From Alteribacter keqinensis (GTDB lineage: Bacteria > Bacillota > Bacilli > Bacillales > Salisediminibacteriaceae), in the NCBI RefSeq assembly GCF_003710255.1, contig NZ_RHIB01000001.1, forward strand, positions 1,798,001 to 1,862,000: DNA of 64,000 nt, in the 5' to 3' direction. The stretch's first letter is position 1. Each line of letters opens with the position of its first letter. This document shows positions 37,242-46,313 of the stretch, piece by piece. Position numbers and translations under genes: made by a program. Under the pieces are notes generated by a model, which saw nothing but the letters and a program-made list of their open reading frames with translations, ran no database searches and was not told the DNA's origin.

Positions 37242-38210
37242 TTACTCTTTATCTTCTACCTCGAAAGGCAGTTTTCCTGTCTCTGTGTAAATTTCAACGT
37301 ATTCAGTCAGCCAGTCCTTCACGTCACGGGGCACATCTGCGGAAAATTCACCCATGGCGATGACCCCTTCCATGAAATCGTAATACCGGTTTCCGCTTTC
37401 CAGGTCGCCGGTGTTAAACTGCGAGGCGACAGTCTCATAGAGGGTGTCCACACGCTGAACGGTGCTTGTGAGAACCGTTGACTCCCCAAGATCGAGCTGA
37501 TCGGCAATGTAGCCGATCGCATAGGCATCGTCTGCTTTAACCTGTTCGATCACCGCCACATGATAGCCGTCCCCCGCCGGGTAGTACACATCAACGTTGT
37601 CTGCACGCATCGTTTCATAAATATCCAATGCTCCCTCCACATCGATCCAGCTTTCTACAAAACCCACGTGAACGTCCACATCGGATCGTTCGAATCTGGC
37701 ACCGTCTTCAAATCCTTCCACCTCCGGCTGCCAGTCAAAGGCGCCAATCACACCAACTGCGTTTGTTTCTGACATCCGGCTGGCGAGCATTCCAGCAAAA
37801 AAACCCATGGAATAGCCCTGGAAATGTAGGCTGGTCACATTTTCACCTGCCACTTCCCCGTTGAAACTCACGAAATGAATATCCGGATAATCATCCTTCA
37901 GCTCCATAAAAGCATCGGCGTAAATGTTGCCGTGACCGAAGATCAAGTTGACGCCTCCTGCGTCAAACTCTTTTACTGCATTATGTATTGCTTCTTTACT
38001 CCGAATGTTCTCTTCGTACAGGACATCCACTTCCATAGACGAATGAATAGCAAGGATTCCCTGATACCCTTTTGAATTCCACCCTTGGTCATCCATTGTA
38101 TAGGGCAGGAGAAGTCCCGCTTTGTGCAGCCCGCCATTTTCAGCTGAAATTACACAGCCACTCAGAAAAACGGATAATAAAAGGATAAAAAGCACTGGCA
38201 GTCGGTTCAT
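37242..38210 (-). CDS. med: Med-like BMP-family lipoprotein
   Basis: A 322-residue lipoprotein: signal peptide MNRLPVLFILLLSVFLSGC with the lipobox cysteine at 19, then a BMP/PnrA-like substrate-binding fold (LLLPYTMDDQGWNSKGYQG, FGHGNIYADAFMEL, GVIGAFDWQPEVEGFEDGA, VYYPAGDGYHVAVIEQVK, GYIADQLDLGESTVLTSTVQ). These stretches align closely with B. subtilis Med, a positive factor for comK expression. ATG 38210 has AGAGGAG 11 nt upstream. In B. subtilis med is followed by comZ and then fabHA-fabF; here other genes intervene and comZ is not seen. Confidence 0.85.
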   Translation of the reverse strand: MNRLPVLFILLLSVFLSGCVISAENGGLHKAGLLLPYTMDDQGWNSKGYQGILAIHSSMEVDVLYEENIRSKEAIHNAVKEFDAGGVNLIFGHGNIYADAFMELKDDYPDIHFVSFNGEVAGENVTSLHFQGYSMGFFAGMLASRMSETNAVGVIGAFDWQPEVEGFEDGARFERSDVDVHVGFVESWIDVEGALDIYETMRADNVDVYYPAGDGYHVAVIEQVKADDAYAIGYIADQLDLGESTVLTSTVQRVDTLYETVASQFNTGDLESGNRYYDFMEGVIAMGEFSADVPRDVKDWLTEYVEIYTETGKLPFEVEDKE

Positions 38211-38344
38211 CTGTTTGTTCACTCCTCTGATCACTCAAGCACCACACGCCTTGCATGCTATATGATATAGGTATAAATAACTAATATCTATATAAAAGTT
38301 CGACAGCACGGTTCCCCTTTCCTTTTACCTATATTACAAATTTC

Positions 38345-38512
38345 TTACATTCTATTAACGTTTCGGTGAAAAGCCCATTCAAAAATTCCCCCGAGAACGA
38401 GAGCAATAACAGCGGCAAGTCCCTGTCCAAGCCCTAGAGGCCCGGTTAAAACAAAAAAACAGACCAGTGCCACACCGGCAAAAATTGCGATTCCTGTTAA
38501 TAACTGTTTCAA
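38345..38512 (-). CDS. small membrane protein with TTG start
   Basis: A 55-residue protein, MKQLLTGIAIFAGVALVCFFV..., with two hydrophobic helices (about 5-22 and 30-45) and a short basic tail (HRNVNRM). The TTG start at 38512 is preceded by AAGGAG at 10 nt. Too short and with a rare start, so easily missed. It lies between the Rossmann-like gene and med, all on the same strand. No family recognised. Confidence 0.6.
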   Translation of the reverse strand: MKQLLTGIAIFAGVALVCFFVLTGPLGLGQGLAAVIALVLGGIFEWAFHRNVNRM

Positions 38513-38556
38513 CTTATTTCGACTCCTTTGTAACCCTTGTCCTATTTTGGAAAAGA

Positions 38557-38574
38557 GAGGATGACGTCATCCTC
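38557..38574. other. perfect 18-bp palindrome
   Basis: GAGGATGACGTCATCCTC is a perfect palindrome, 45 nt upstream of the small membrane protein gene. No T tract follows, so an operator is more likely than a terminator. Confidence 0.5.
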
Positions 38575-38615
38575 AATATCATCGCAAAACTCCTCCGCTA
38601 TCGCAAGCCATTATT

Positions 38616-39320
38616 TTACAGTCCCTCTTTTTCATTGAAGAGACGCTCCATCCACTCAATCTGAAGCTTCACACCCTCTGCCGGGGTAATACCCTCAACG
38701 GTAACCACCGTCACGCCTTCCCCAACCGTTCGTTCTGCTGCAGTGACATTCAAGAGCTTCCCTGCCCCCTTGAGATGCTCGAACGTATCCAGGACGGTGG
38801 TGAGACCGGTCTTCCATGTTTCAGATCCCGGGCTCGAAAGAAGAATCGGTCCATCCTCCGCATTCTCCATTTTCTCGAACACATCAGACGCAGCATCTCC
38901 TGCGTATAAAAGATCCACCGCTTCTTTTTCCGCAGCAAGGGTCAGGCGGGAAAACTCTGCGTCTTTACCTTCCAAAGCGGTACGGATCAGACTTGAATAG
39001 ACCATCGTTTCAGGCTGAAACGGGCCGTAAAGGGCTGGCAGGCGGATGTCGCCGTCCTTATCTGCGGAGGTCACGCGGATCCCGTCACATCTCGCCTCCC
39101 GTTCGTAGGCGTTCACAATGACCTGGTTTTCGTCTTGTTCATCAGGCTCTGATCTGAGGGTAAAAAGACTGTTTCGTGCAAACAGGTCTCTCATTATTTC
39201 CTGTTCCTCATTAAGGTCTTTGTTGTCCACAGCGGTGACTTCAATACCGCGGTTCATGGCTTCCTCGCACAGATGGTAGCCGAAAAAATCAAGGGCGTTC
39301 ACAATGGTCACTCGTTTCAT
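38616..39320 (-). CDS. Rossmann-fold, NAD-epimerase-like protein
   Basis: A 234-residue protein opening MKRVTIVNALDFFGYHLCEEAMNRG, the place of a Rossmann nucleotide-binding loop but with the glycine-rich GxxGxxG degraded to NALDFFG. IRLPALYGPFQPE near residue 92 resembles the RxxNVYGP element of extended SDR epimerases; no YxxxK catalytic pair is evident. It is shorter than active epimerases (about 300). B. subtilis has NAD-binding-type genes upstream of med (yjaU/yjaV region), and this may be their counterpart. Probably not an active epimerase. Confidence 0.6.
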   Translation of the reverse strand: MKRVTIVNALDFFGYHLCEEAMNRGIEVTAVDNKDLNEEQEIMRDLFARNSLFTLRSEPDEQDENQVIVNAYEREARCDGIRVTSADKDGDIRLPALYGPFQPETMVYSSLIRTALEGKDAEFSRLTLAAEKEAVDLLYAGDAASDVFEKMENAEDGPILLSSPGSETWKTGLTTVLDTFEHLKGAGKLLNVTAAERTVGEGVTVVTVEGITPAEGVKLQIEWMERLFNEKEGL

Positions 39321-39641
39321 GGGAATGCTCCTTTTTTAAAGTGTTGTTGAAATAACTTTTAGTTAGAGCCACTGCTTCACATCACTTCTTGAAAACACGA
39401 GTATTCTGTTATCCACCTCCACAATAGTGACTTTCATTAAAAATAACTGAATTCGCTATTCTGTCATTTTAATAAGGAGCCATAACCTTTCATTGAAAAT
39501 TAGCTTCTTTTGAGATATCAGAGGATAAAGGTAATAAAAAGACCTTTGCCTATTTTCGAGCGTCATGTTGGAAATAAATTAGTGTCTAATTTCATACAAA
39601 GTGTTGCTTTAGCTGAAAAATGTAATGACTCCGAAGTGCCT

Positions 39642-39726
39642 GAGACTCCTGTGGCAGGTGGAGCTAGGGAAGTCCCGCAGGGCATAGCCCGAGGAGGCTT
39701 GCCAGCACCGCCACGGAAAGCGAATG
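39642..39726 (+). repeat. Bacillaceae GC-rich intergenic element E, copy 1
   Basis: GAGACTCCTGTGGCAGGTGG... AGTCCCGCAGGGCATAGCCCGAGGAGGCTTGCC ... CACGGAAAGCGAATGG: a structured element of a type widespread in bacillus intergenic DNA. Lies in the 520-base gap 39321-39841, which has no gene. Another copy is at 49444. Confidence 0.7.
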
Positions 39727-39841
39727 GTACGTAGTGTTCATCTGCATTTCTGTCCTTTATAGGAGGTGCAAATAACACTTTATTAAAAGAATAATCACAG
39801 GGCTGGCAACAAACGATAGTAAAAAACACGGAGGAGCGAAT

Positions 39842-41044
39842 GTGATGACGCTACATACAGGCAGTCTTTACTGGCCCACAACCCATAAGCACACGGCTGT
39901 TTACCCGAAGCTCACGGGAGATGCGGAGTGCGATGTGCTCATTATCGGGGGCGGGGAGGCCGGGGCACTGATGGCCTACACCCTCTCAGAGCACCGGGTG
40001 AGTACGATTCTTGTGGAAAAAAACACGATTGCAGGCGGCTCGGCGTCTGCCAACACCGGGCTGATTCAATTCTCCAATGATAAGATGCTAACGGATCTGG
40101 CGAAAAAGATCGGTGAAAAAGCAGCGGTTCAATTTTACAAACGCTGCCTCAAAGCCACCGACGACCTCGAAGTGATTACGAAGCGCCTTACTTACAAATC
40201 GGACTATAAACGGAGGAAGAGTCTTTTCTACGCAAGCAGTAAAGGTGATGAAAAGAAGCTCAGGAAAGAATATGACATGCTGAAAAAGCATGGTTTCCCC
40301 GTAAGCCTTCTCGAGCCTCATGAGATCCGTTCTCTTTTCCCGTTCGAAAAAGAAATAGCAATTATATCGGACCTGGACGCAGAACTGAACCCATATAAAC
40401 TAGCCGTGTCACTGGTTCAGGAAGCGAGCAGAAACGGAGTCCAGGTTTATGAAAACACCGAAGTGCTCGGTCACGAGTTTTCTGACGGAGGCGGCCGCTT
40501 CAGGACAACTAAGGGAACAATCCGGGCAAAAAAAGTCGTCTACGCTACCGGTTACGAAACGGCTGAATTCACAACGATTAAAAAGGCGGTTTTAAACCGG
40601 AGCTACGCCATTACTACACACCCTGTAAAGGATTTAAACATGTGGTACGACCGGGCGCTCATCTGGGAAACAGCGCAGCCTTATCTTTATATGCGTACCA
40701 CGCCCGACAACAGGATCATCGCAGGGGGCCTGGATGTTTCAGCCTCCGAACCTGAGTCCGATCCGGATAAAGTGAAGGGCAAAGGATGGGAACTGCTTTC
40801 CCTGGTACAGGAACATTTCCCGATCCGGGACCTTGCCGTGGCCCATGAGTGGAGTGCCACATTCGGTGAATCAAAGGATGGCCTCCCCTTTATAGGCCGG
40901 CATCCGAAGCACGAAAACGTCTATTTTCTCCTCGGTTACGGGGGGAACGGCACGGTTTACTGCACGATAGGCGCCGAAATCATTAAGGATTTGATTTTAT
41001 ACGGGTACAGTCACGACGCCCCCCTTGTGGCCCTGGACCGGTAA
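39842..41044 (+). CDS. FAD-dependent oxidoreductase (DAO family)
   Basis: A 400-residue flavoprotein of the D-amino acid oxidase/glycine oxidase superfamily. The FAD-binding dinucleotide fold is CDVLIIGGGEAGALMAYTLSE (residues 30-50) followed by TILVEKNTIAGGSASANTGLIQ; the C-terminal GLPFIGRHPKHENVYFLLGYGGNGTVYCTIGAEII closes the flavin site. Substrates in this family are amines or amino acids, with O2 or quinone as acceptor; not decidable here. GGAGGAGC precedes GTG 39842 by 7 nt, and ATG 39845 is an equal alternative. It is divergent from, and inserted within, the med neighbourhood. Confidence 0.83.
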   Translation: MMTLHTGSLYWPTTHKHTAVYPKLTGDAECDVLIIGGGEAGALMAYTLSEHRVSTILVEKNTIAGGSASANTGLIQFSNDKMLTDLAKKIGEKAAVQFYKRCLKATDDLEVITKRLTYKSDYKRRKSLFYASSKGDEKKLRKEYDMLKKHGFPVSLLEPHEIRSLFPFEKEIAIISDLDAELNPYKLAVSLVQEASRNGVQVYENTEVLGHEFSDGGGRFRTTKGTIRAKKVVYATGYETAEFTTIKKAVLNRSYAITTHPVKDLNMWYDRALIWETAQPYLYMRTTPDNRIIAGGLDVSASEPESDPDKVKGKGWELLSLVQEHFPIRDLAVAHEWSATFGESKDGLPFIGRHPKHENVYFLLGYGGNGTVYCTIGAEIIKDLILYGYSHDAPLVALDR

Positions 41045-41057
41045 ACAGGCCTGTCAG

Positions 41058-41810
41058 CTACATTTTGGTGAGCTGTTCGTGGCTGGCGAGAAACCTTTTT
41101 ACAGGACCCACAAAATCAGGCCATAATTTTCCCGGTAAAAAAACGGTCAGTTCTACAGGTGCCCCCCGTTCTTTTCTTCCTTCTTCAAAAGGGCGGCTGT
41201 GCTGTTCCAGTGGAAATGTACTCTGGAAAACGCAATGAAAAATCCGGACCATCGTTTCCGGACACGTCTTTGCCCAGAGAGAGGACGGCAGAGCGATCGC
41301 CTTTTCGATCGTTTCTTCGTCTTCTCCATAAGCGCCCTTCAGCTCTTTCATAAAGCGCTTGTAAAAGAACAGGTTGCTCTTTTCGTGACGACGGTAGGCT
41401 TCAAGATCAAGGCATGGATTATAAAGAACTACGGAGCGGAGCAGGTCGGGCTGCTGCACAAGCATCCTCAGGGCAATGAGCGCTCCCATTCCTTCTGCAA
41501 ATACATGGATTTTTCCGTTTAAAATCTCGGTTTTCAATGCATGCTTAATCGTTCTCATCGTCAGACGGTACGCTTCATCGTTTCCCCAGTGTTTTCCGTA
41601 CTGGTTGGAATACACAAGCGTGTATCCTTCCTCTTTGAGTGCGTCAATAAAGCGCCTGCGGTCCGGATGCTGATGCCACAGACTCGTTTTATTTTCCACA
41701 TAATGATTGGCGTCACCTAATATCAAAACGAGAAACCCGTTTGGCTTCTCAGGCAAATGAACGACTGCTTCTTCTCCCTCCAGTTGAAAATACCTTTCTG
41801 TTACTGCCAT
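41058..41810 (-). CDS. alpha/beta-hydrolase-fold protein lacking the nucleophile serine
   Basis: A 250-residue protein with the strand order of an alpha/beta hydrolase (GFLVLILGDANHY, then GYTLVYSNQYGKHWG). The nucleophile-elbow position reads HVFAEGMGALIALRML near residue 102-117: where GxSxG is expected the sequence is A-E-G-M-G, so the serine is missing. It resembles the presumed hydrolase upstream of the med locus in bacilli. ATG 41810 has GAGGG 6 nt upstream. Either a non-catalytic paralogue or an unusual enzyme. Ends 13 nt from the convergent flavoprotein gene. Confidence 0.7.
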   Translation of the reverse strand: MAVTERYFQLEGEEAVVHLPEKPNGFLVLILGDANHYVENKTSLWHQHPDRRRFIDALKEEGYTLVYSNQYGKHWGNDEAYRLTMRTIKHALKTEILNGKIHVFAEGMGALIALRMLVQQPDLLRSVVLYNPCLDLEAYRRHEKSNLFFYKRFMKELKGAYGEDEETIEKAIALPSSLWAKTCPETMVRIFHCVFQSTFPLEQHSRPFEEGRKERGAPVELTVFLPGKLWPDFVGPVKRFLASHEQLTKM

Positions 41811-41984
41811 GACCATCCCTCACTCAACGTAAACGTTCGATTTGTGTAACTTAATACGCGCTTCGGGGAAAGGTGATCAGGTAAAACGTGATGAAGAACA
41901 ATATTTCCGTTCTTGCTCAAACAAATTCCCCGTGCTGCCATTTAGAGAAACACACTTACACTTATCCTATTCAGCGGGATAAAA

Positions 41985-42011
41985 AACGGCTGGGTTATGT
42001 GCCCAGCCGTT
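41985..42011 (-). terminator. hairpin with T tract on minus strand
   Basis: AACGGCTGGG pairs with CCCAGCCGTT around TTATGTG, followed on the minus strand by TTTTT. No minus-strand gene lies directly before it except yjzC 215 nt away; 41811-42160 holds no gene that I can support. Confidence 0.6.
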
Positions 42012-42162
42012 TCAAAAGTGGGTAAGCAAGATACCGTAACTTAGTTTATTACTGGAAGAGAGTTGAAATGACACAGACAAATCAGAAAAGAAGGAAAATC
42101 GATTGTCTATTAGGGGTTTTGAAAGGGATCCGGACTCTTATCTTAAAAGAGGCGATCATTGC

Positions 42163-42210
42163 AAAAGGGCGGCCCATAAGGTATCATGCCACCTTATGAA
42201 CCGCCCTTTT
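42163..42210 (-). terminator. terminator of yjzC
   Basis: AAAAGGGCGG/CCGCCCTTTT with an inner ATAAGGT/ACCTTAT stem, 16 nt past the yjzC stop; T tract in both directions. Confidence 0.85.
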
Positions 42211-42225
42211 CTTATATTTTCCCGT

Positions 42226-42405
42226 TCAAGGCTTTCGCTGGTACGTCCATTTCCGGTCCTTGTTTGCTGTTGCCGGAAACTCATCTCCCGCCTCCATGTG
42301 CAGTTTGCGGGGATTTTTCACCATGCTTCCCGTTTCACCGATTTCAACATAAAAGCCGTTGTTCGGCGCCTTATCACCCGGGTTAAATTGACGTCGCTGA
42401 CCCAC
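42226..42405 (-). CDS. yjzC: YjzC family small protein
   Basis: A 59-residue protein, MGQRRQFNPGDKAPNNGFY..., with VEIGETGSMVKNPRK and DEFPATANKDRKWTYQRKP. These are the hallmarks of the YjzC-like proteins of bacilli, which are hydrophilic and of unknown function. The GTG start at 42405 has GAAGGAGGAGGG 7 nt upstream. In B. subtilis yjzC is also close to the med-fabH region, supporting the assignment. Confidence 0.85.
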   Translation of the reverse strand: MGQRRQFNPGDKAPNNGFYVEIGETGSMVKNPRKLHMEAGDEFPATANKDRKWTYQRKP

Positions 42406-42504
42406 GCGCGTTCCCTCCTCCTTCGTGATGGTATTAGGTTTCTCTTTAGAGGAGGATTTTATGAGCAGGCAATCATCCTTGTTTCTTGTTTGAAGGAATG
42501 GGGG

Positions 42505-42605
42505 GTTGTTTAACGGATAGCATCGGTTATTCTACAGTTATATGATTCTTTTTTACACTTCATCGCTGTTATTTAACGGTTAGGTCTCTCTTTTCTACGG
42601 TTAGC
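42505..42605 (+). repeat. 21-bp-period array, family C, copy 1
   Basis: Five units with a core T(T/C)(T/A)AC(G/A)G(T/A)TA; the AC of the core is at 42513, 42534, 42555, 42576 and 42597, exactly 21 bp apart. Intervening bases vary freely. Unrelated to families A and B. It lies between yjzC and the HesB-like gene. Copy 2 is at 56364. Confidence 0.75.
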
Positions 42606-42613
42606 CCCTCCCC

Positions 42614-42643
42614 GCAAAAAAAACCGGGGATCCGCTCCCCGGT
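42614..42643 (-). terminator. terminator of the HesB-like gene
   Basis: ACCGGGGA/TCCCCGGT stem with TCCGC loop, followed on the minus strand by TTTTTTTT, just past the stop. Confidence 0.85.
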
Positions 42644-42649
42644 CTCAAT

Positions 42650-42952
42650 CTACTGCTTCTCGCCAGTCTCGTGAAGATATTCGATCTCACCGTTGTCTTC
42701 ATTCAGCTGAACGCTCAGGTCTTTGTCGTCAAAGTACCACTCGTCCTTTTTCTCCACATAAAACGTTACGTGATTAACTTCTTTTGTGACAGCCGGATCT
42801 TCCGGATCTTTTTTTGCCATAGCCAGAGAAAAGCTGCTCTGGAAGTTTCCGCATCCGCCGTAGCGAACGTAAAACTGCACGGCCTCGCCGCTTTCAAGAT
42901 CCAATTCGTCCTTAAACCAATCAAATGCTTTATCTGAAATATCAAGTTTCAT
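42650..42952 (-). CDS. HesB/YneR-type protein
   Basis: A 100-residue HesB-like-fold protein: MKLDISDKAFDWFKDEL and VQFYVRYGGCGNFQSSFSLAMAKKDPED. Unlike iron-sulphur carriers IscA/SufA it keeps one cysteine (GGCG, about residue 35) and lacks the C-terminal CxC, as in B. subtilis YneR. Its role is unknown. ATG 42952 has GGAGGG 8 nt upstream; the frame extends upstream to 43006 without a site. Strong terminator follows. Confidence 0.82.
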   Translation of the reverse strand: MKLDISDKAFDWFKDELDLESGEAVQFYVRYGGCGNFQSSFSLAMAKKDPEDPAVTKEVNHVTFYVEKKDEWYFDDKDLSVQLNEDNGEIEYLHETGEKQ

Positions 42953-43055
42953 GTTAAAATCCCTCCAACATTTACGGGTATGAGATCCTTTTCCCTTGTT
43001 CATCATCTCACTAAACCATATTAACCTCTACCCCGCCGGGAACACAACCAAAAGA

Positions 43056-45526
43056 CTACCCATTAGTCTGCTCTCTCTTCTTGTCAATACTCGGAGCGCA
43101 CAATTTTTTGTAAAATTTCACGTAAAACAAAAATGCAATAACCAGCACTACGACGGCAACACATATAAGAAACATGACACTCTGCCAGAGAAGCACCGGT
43201 GAATCCATAAACACAACCGAGCGGAACCCGAGGACCGAGTACGTCATAGGAAGCCACCCGTGTATGGTCTGAAGGGGAGAAGCCAAAAGTTCCACAGGAA
43301 ATGTACCGCCGCTTCCACCGAGCTGCAAAATGAGCAGAATAATAGCTACAAAACGCCCGGGGTTATCGAGCACTCCTACCAGCATAAAGATCATACTCAT
43401 AAAGACTAAGCTCACCAAATACGTAAAGGCCACAAACGCCCCGGGAGACGAGACATCCAGATCGAGCCCGATCAAAATAAAGGCGAGGAGAATCGTCACC
43501 TGCACAAACCCGACAATCATCACCACCCCGAATTTCCCTGCAAACCACTCCCTCCCATCAGCGTGGGGGCCAAGGTGCTCCCGAAACGGATAAATGATCG
43601 ACAAAGTCAGGGCCCCTACATACAGCCCTATGGACAGGAAATAAGGAGTAAGCCCCTCCCCGTAGGAATACTCACTTTCTGATTCTGTACTGAGGGATTC
43701 GATTGGAGAAGACAGCATCAATTCGTGCTGGCGGCCGGGGTCCAGTTCATTTGTATAATCACTTATCTCCGCCACACTCCCGTGCAACTCATTACTTCCC
43801 TCCACAAGTTCTCCCAGACCTTCCACCAAATCACCATTCGCAGCAGCGGCATCATTCAGATTTCCGGCAATGGAACCGGCCCCGTCATTCACACGTACAG
43901 CCCCATCACGTAATTCGCTCAGGCCCGCTGTGACATCCGGGGACCGCTCCACGGCAGTTCCGTAGGCTTCTTCAAGAGACCCAAGTCCTTCGTTCACCTC
44001 TGCAAGAGCCGCTCTGAGGTCCTCTTCCCCCTCGTTTGCATCGACCTGTTTCTCCACACTCCCCACAGCACGGAGGGCTTCTTCAAAGGTTTCAACCGCC
44101 TGCTCCACCTCGTCAAGCACACGGGTTACATTCCCTGCATCCACCGCAGCACCTTCGATCAGGTCATAGGCAACCCCTGCCTCGGCTAAAAATGAAGCGG
44201 CCAATTCTTCCGCCTGATCCACGTTCCCGCGAAAGGCATCCAGTTCCTCATTCACTTCCTTCATACGCTTCTGGAGACTGCTTTGGTACGAAGGAACCTC
44301 ATCAAAGCTCACAAGGCCTCTTTCATACCAGGATACAACCTCATCATTCTTTGACCACTCAGGCCACTGTTCGTCCAGGTAAGCGGGAGTTCTTCATAAT
44401 GAATTTCAAGCTCTTCCATTGCCGCAACAGGTTCACCAAGAATCTCTTCCACATCAGCGAACCTTTCCTCCAGCCGGTCAGCAAAAGTCCGGGCATAATC
44501 ATAGCTTTCTGTCAGCTCTTCGCCGCGCTTCCCTGCCTCACTGACAATCGTATCAAGTTCTTCTTTTGAGTCTGATACCTGTTGTTCAATCTCTTGAAGC
44601 CGCTCCCTTCCACTGTCAATGGAGTCACTCACTTCTCTTACGGACTCCTCAAGTTCAGCAGCCTCGTCAAACCGGTCCTCCAGTTGACGGGCGGCTTCAT
44701 CATATCGCCCGTCCTCAAGCAGCGCTTCAATTTCTTCCGTCGTATTTCGCACCTTAAAAAAACAGTCTTTCGCTCCGGCAATTTCTTCGGAGTCCTCAAG
44801 GGTTTTTATGAAGGACTGCCATTCTTTTTCAAGAGTGATCACACCGTCTTTCAAATCTGAAGTGCCTCCCGACAGGGTTTTTGCACCTTCTTCTATTCTG
44901 TTGATGGCGTCATACAGGCTCTCTCCCCCTTCAAGGGCACCCTGGTTTCCGTTATTTATCTTTTCAGTCCCTTCCTCCAGCTCATTGACGATTTTCGTAA
45001 ATGAACTGAACGAATCGTTCGCTACTTCAATATAGGCGAGTGTCAAGGCTTCAGCCAGTTCATTCTCCATGGATTCGATGGCTGTACCCGCAATCTGTGA
45101 GCTTACGTAGTTATAATCCTCATTCACCTCATAGTAGAGCGTTCCTTTAACCGGTTCTGAATCAATAACGCTTGCTACATCTTCTGAAAAAGTCTCGGGT
45201 ATGAGGACATAAAAATAGAAATCAAAGTTTTTCATTCCTTCTCTTGCGGTTTCGTTATCTACAAAGTGAAAGTTCAATGCCGGGTCGTTCTGAAGGTTTT
45301 CAATGAAATCATCTCCAGCCCGGAACTCTATTCCATCTACCATAGTCCCGGTATCTTCGTTCACGACTGCAACCGGCAGCTCTTCTATCTGACCGTACGG
45401 ATCCCAGAACGACCAGATCAGCACGCCTCCGTATAGCAAAGGCATGAGCATGATCCCGATAAGAGCAATAAGCAGTTTTTTTCGTTGAAGTATCCCTTGA
45501 AGCTCGTGCTTTAAACCATTCATCAC
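43056..45526 (-). pseudogene. yhgE: YhgE/Pip membrane protein gene split by a frameshift
   Basis: Two frames together make one YhgE/Pip protein of about 823 residues. The upstream part (45526 to 44309) has the N-terminal TM helix LLIALIGIMLMPLLYGGVLIWSFWDPYG and a long acidic coiled-coil domain. The downstream part (GTG 44312 to 43056) continues the coiled coil and ends in the five-to-six-helix membrane domain. Shifting frame within the C run at 44385-44389 converts the tail of the first part into ELPAYLDEQWPEWS... and joins both. One lost base explains it. Could be a real mutation or a sequencing error; the second part keeps a GTG in frame. Confidence 0.82.
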
Positions 45527-45555
45527 CCATCCTCCTTTTTGACCATGATGTTCAT

Positions 45556-45607
45556 ATAGTCATTTTTGAGTTGTTTAAAAATGACCATTTTATTCAAATA
45601 GTCATTT
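45556..45607. promoter_or_regulatory. tandem TGACC/GGTCA-type palindromes before yhgE
   Basis: AAATGACC (45578-45585) with GTCATTT (45601-45607), and GTCATTTTT (45559-45567) with AAAAATGAC (45576-45584), form overlapping inverted repeats between the TetR gene and yhgE. The same half-sites recur before the TetR gene at 46247. Likely operators of the TetR regulator. Confidence 0.6.
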
Positions 45608-45631
45608 AGAATTCAAAAAAAAGAGACGCGT

Positions 45632-46216
45632 TTACATCTCTTTGTTATGGACCAAGGCGTACATAAAGTGCTGATCAAGAATGTGTGCGATCGCCTGTTT
45701 TCCTAGAGATCCGTATTTTTCTTCGTAATCAAATACAAGTGCCATGTATTGTTTATAAAGCAAAAACGCGGCTATTCTCGAGTTTGAAGTATATATTTTC
45801 TTTTGTTCAACTGCCGAAACAAGCTGTTTTTCCAGGCAGGCAATTATCGCATCTTCTACTTTGTCCATTGCACGCTTGGAATGTTCGGTTCCAAACATCC
45901 TCACTTCGTACGTCAGCTTCATCATCACCTGATGCTCTTTCCTAAACTCCAAAAGTTCATACAGTGCTGAGTGGAGGTTCTCTGAAACAGACTTCTCCGG
46001 CAGAATACAGTTAAAAAAGATGTGCTCCATTTCCGCTATAATTTGCTGCAGAACCGCATCAAACAGCGCTTCTTTATTCTTAAACGTAGTATAAATCGTT
46101 CCTTTTCCAATACCGGCCAAAGCCGCAACCTTATCCATCGTCGTCCCCTTAAAACCGTACATGGAAAAAGCAGAAGCAGCTCCTTCAAGAACGAGCTGTC
46201 GTTTATTTTCTAGCAT
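45632..46216 (-). CDS. TetR/AcrR-family regulator, YhgD-like
   Basis: A 194-residue repressor with an N-terminal helix-turn-helix (ILEGAASAFSMYGFKGTTMDKVAALAGIGKGTIYTTFKNKEALF, residues about 8-52) and a variable helical ligand domain. It is directly upstream of yhgE on the same strand, the order of B. subtilis yhgD-yhgE. Palindromes of the same TGACC half-site flank it on both sides, pointing to autoregulation and control of the transporter-like gene. AAAGGAAC precedes ATG 46216. The inducer is unknown. Confidence 0.85.
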   Translation of the reverse strand: MLENKRQLVLEGAASAFSMYGFKGTTMDKVAALAGIGKGTIYTTFKNKEALFDAVLQQIIAEMEHIFFNCILPEKSVSENLHSALYELLEFRKEHQVMMKLTYEVRMFGTEHSKRAMDKVEDAIIACLEKQLVSAVEQKKIYTSNSRIAAFLLYKQYMALVFDYEEKYGSLGKQAIAHILDQHFMYALVHNKEM

Positions 46217-46246
46217 GGCAGTGTTCCTTTCTCATGACCAAATATG

Positions 46247-46277
46247 AAAATGACCAAATTTCTCACTTGGTCATTTT
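46247..46277. promoter_or_regulatory. operator palindrome before the TetR gene
   Basis: AAAATGACCAA and TTGGTCATTTT, perfect 11-bp arms with a 9-bp spacer; a further CATGACCAAAT lies at 46233. TetR operators usually have this dyad form. 31 bp before the TetR start. Confidence 0.65.
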
Positions 46278-46313
46278 GTTCTGTTTTAAGTTTACGATGT
46301 TTCAGCTAAAAAA

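Noticed and set aside
42103-42513. Plus-strand frame of 136 codons at 42103-42513
   Set aside because: It is antisense to yjzC, which is clearly recognisable, and runs through the yjzC terminator.
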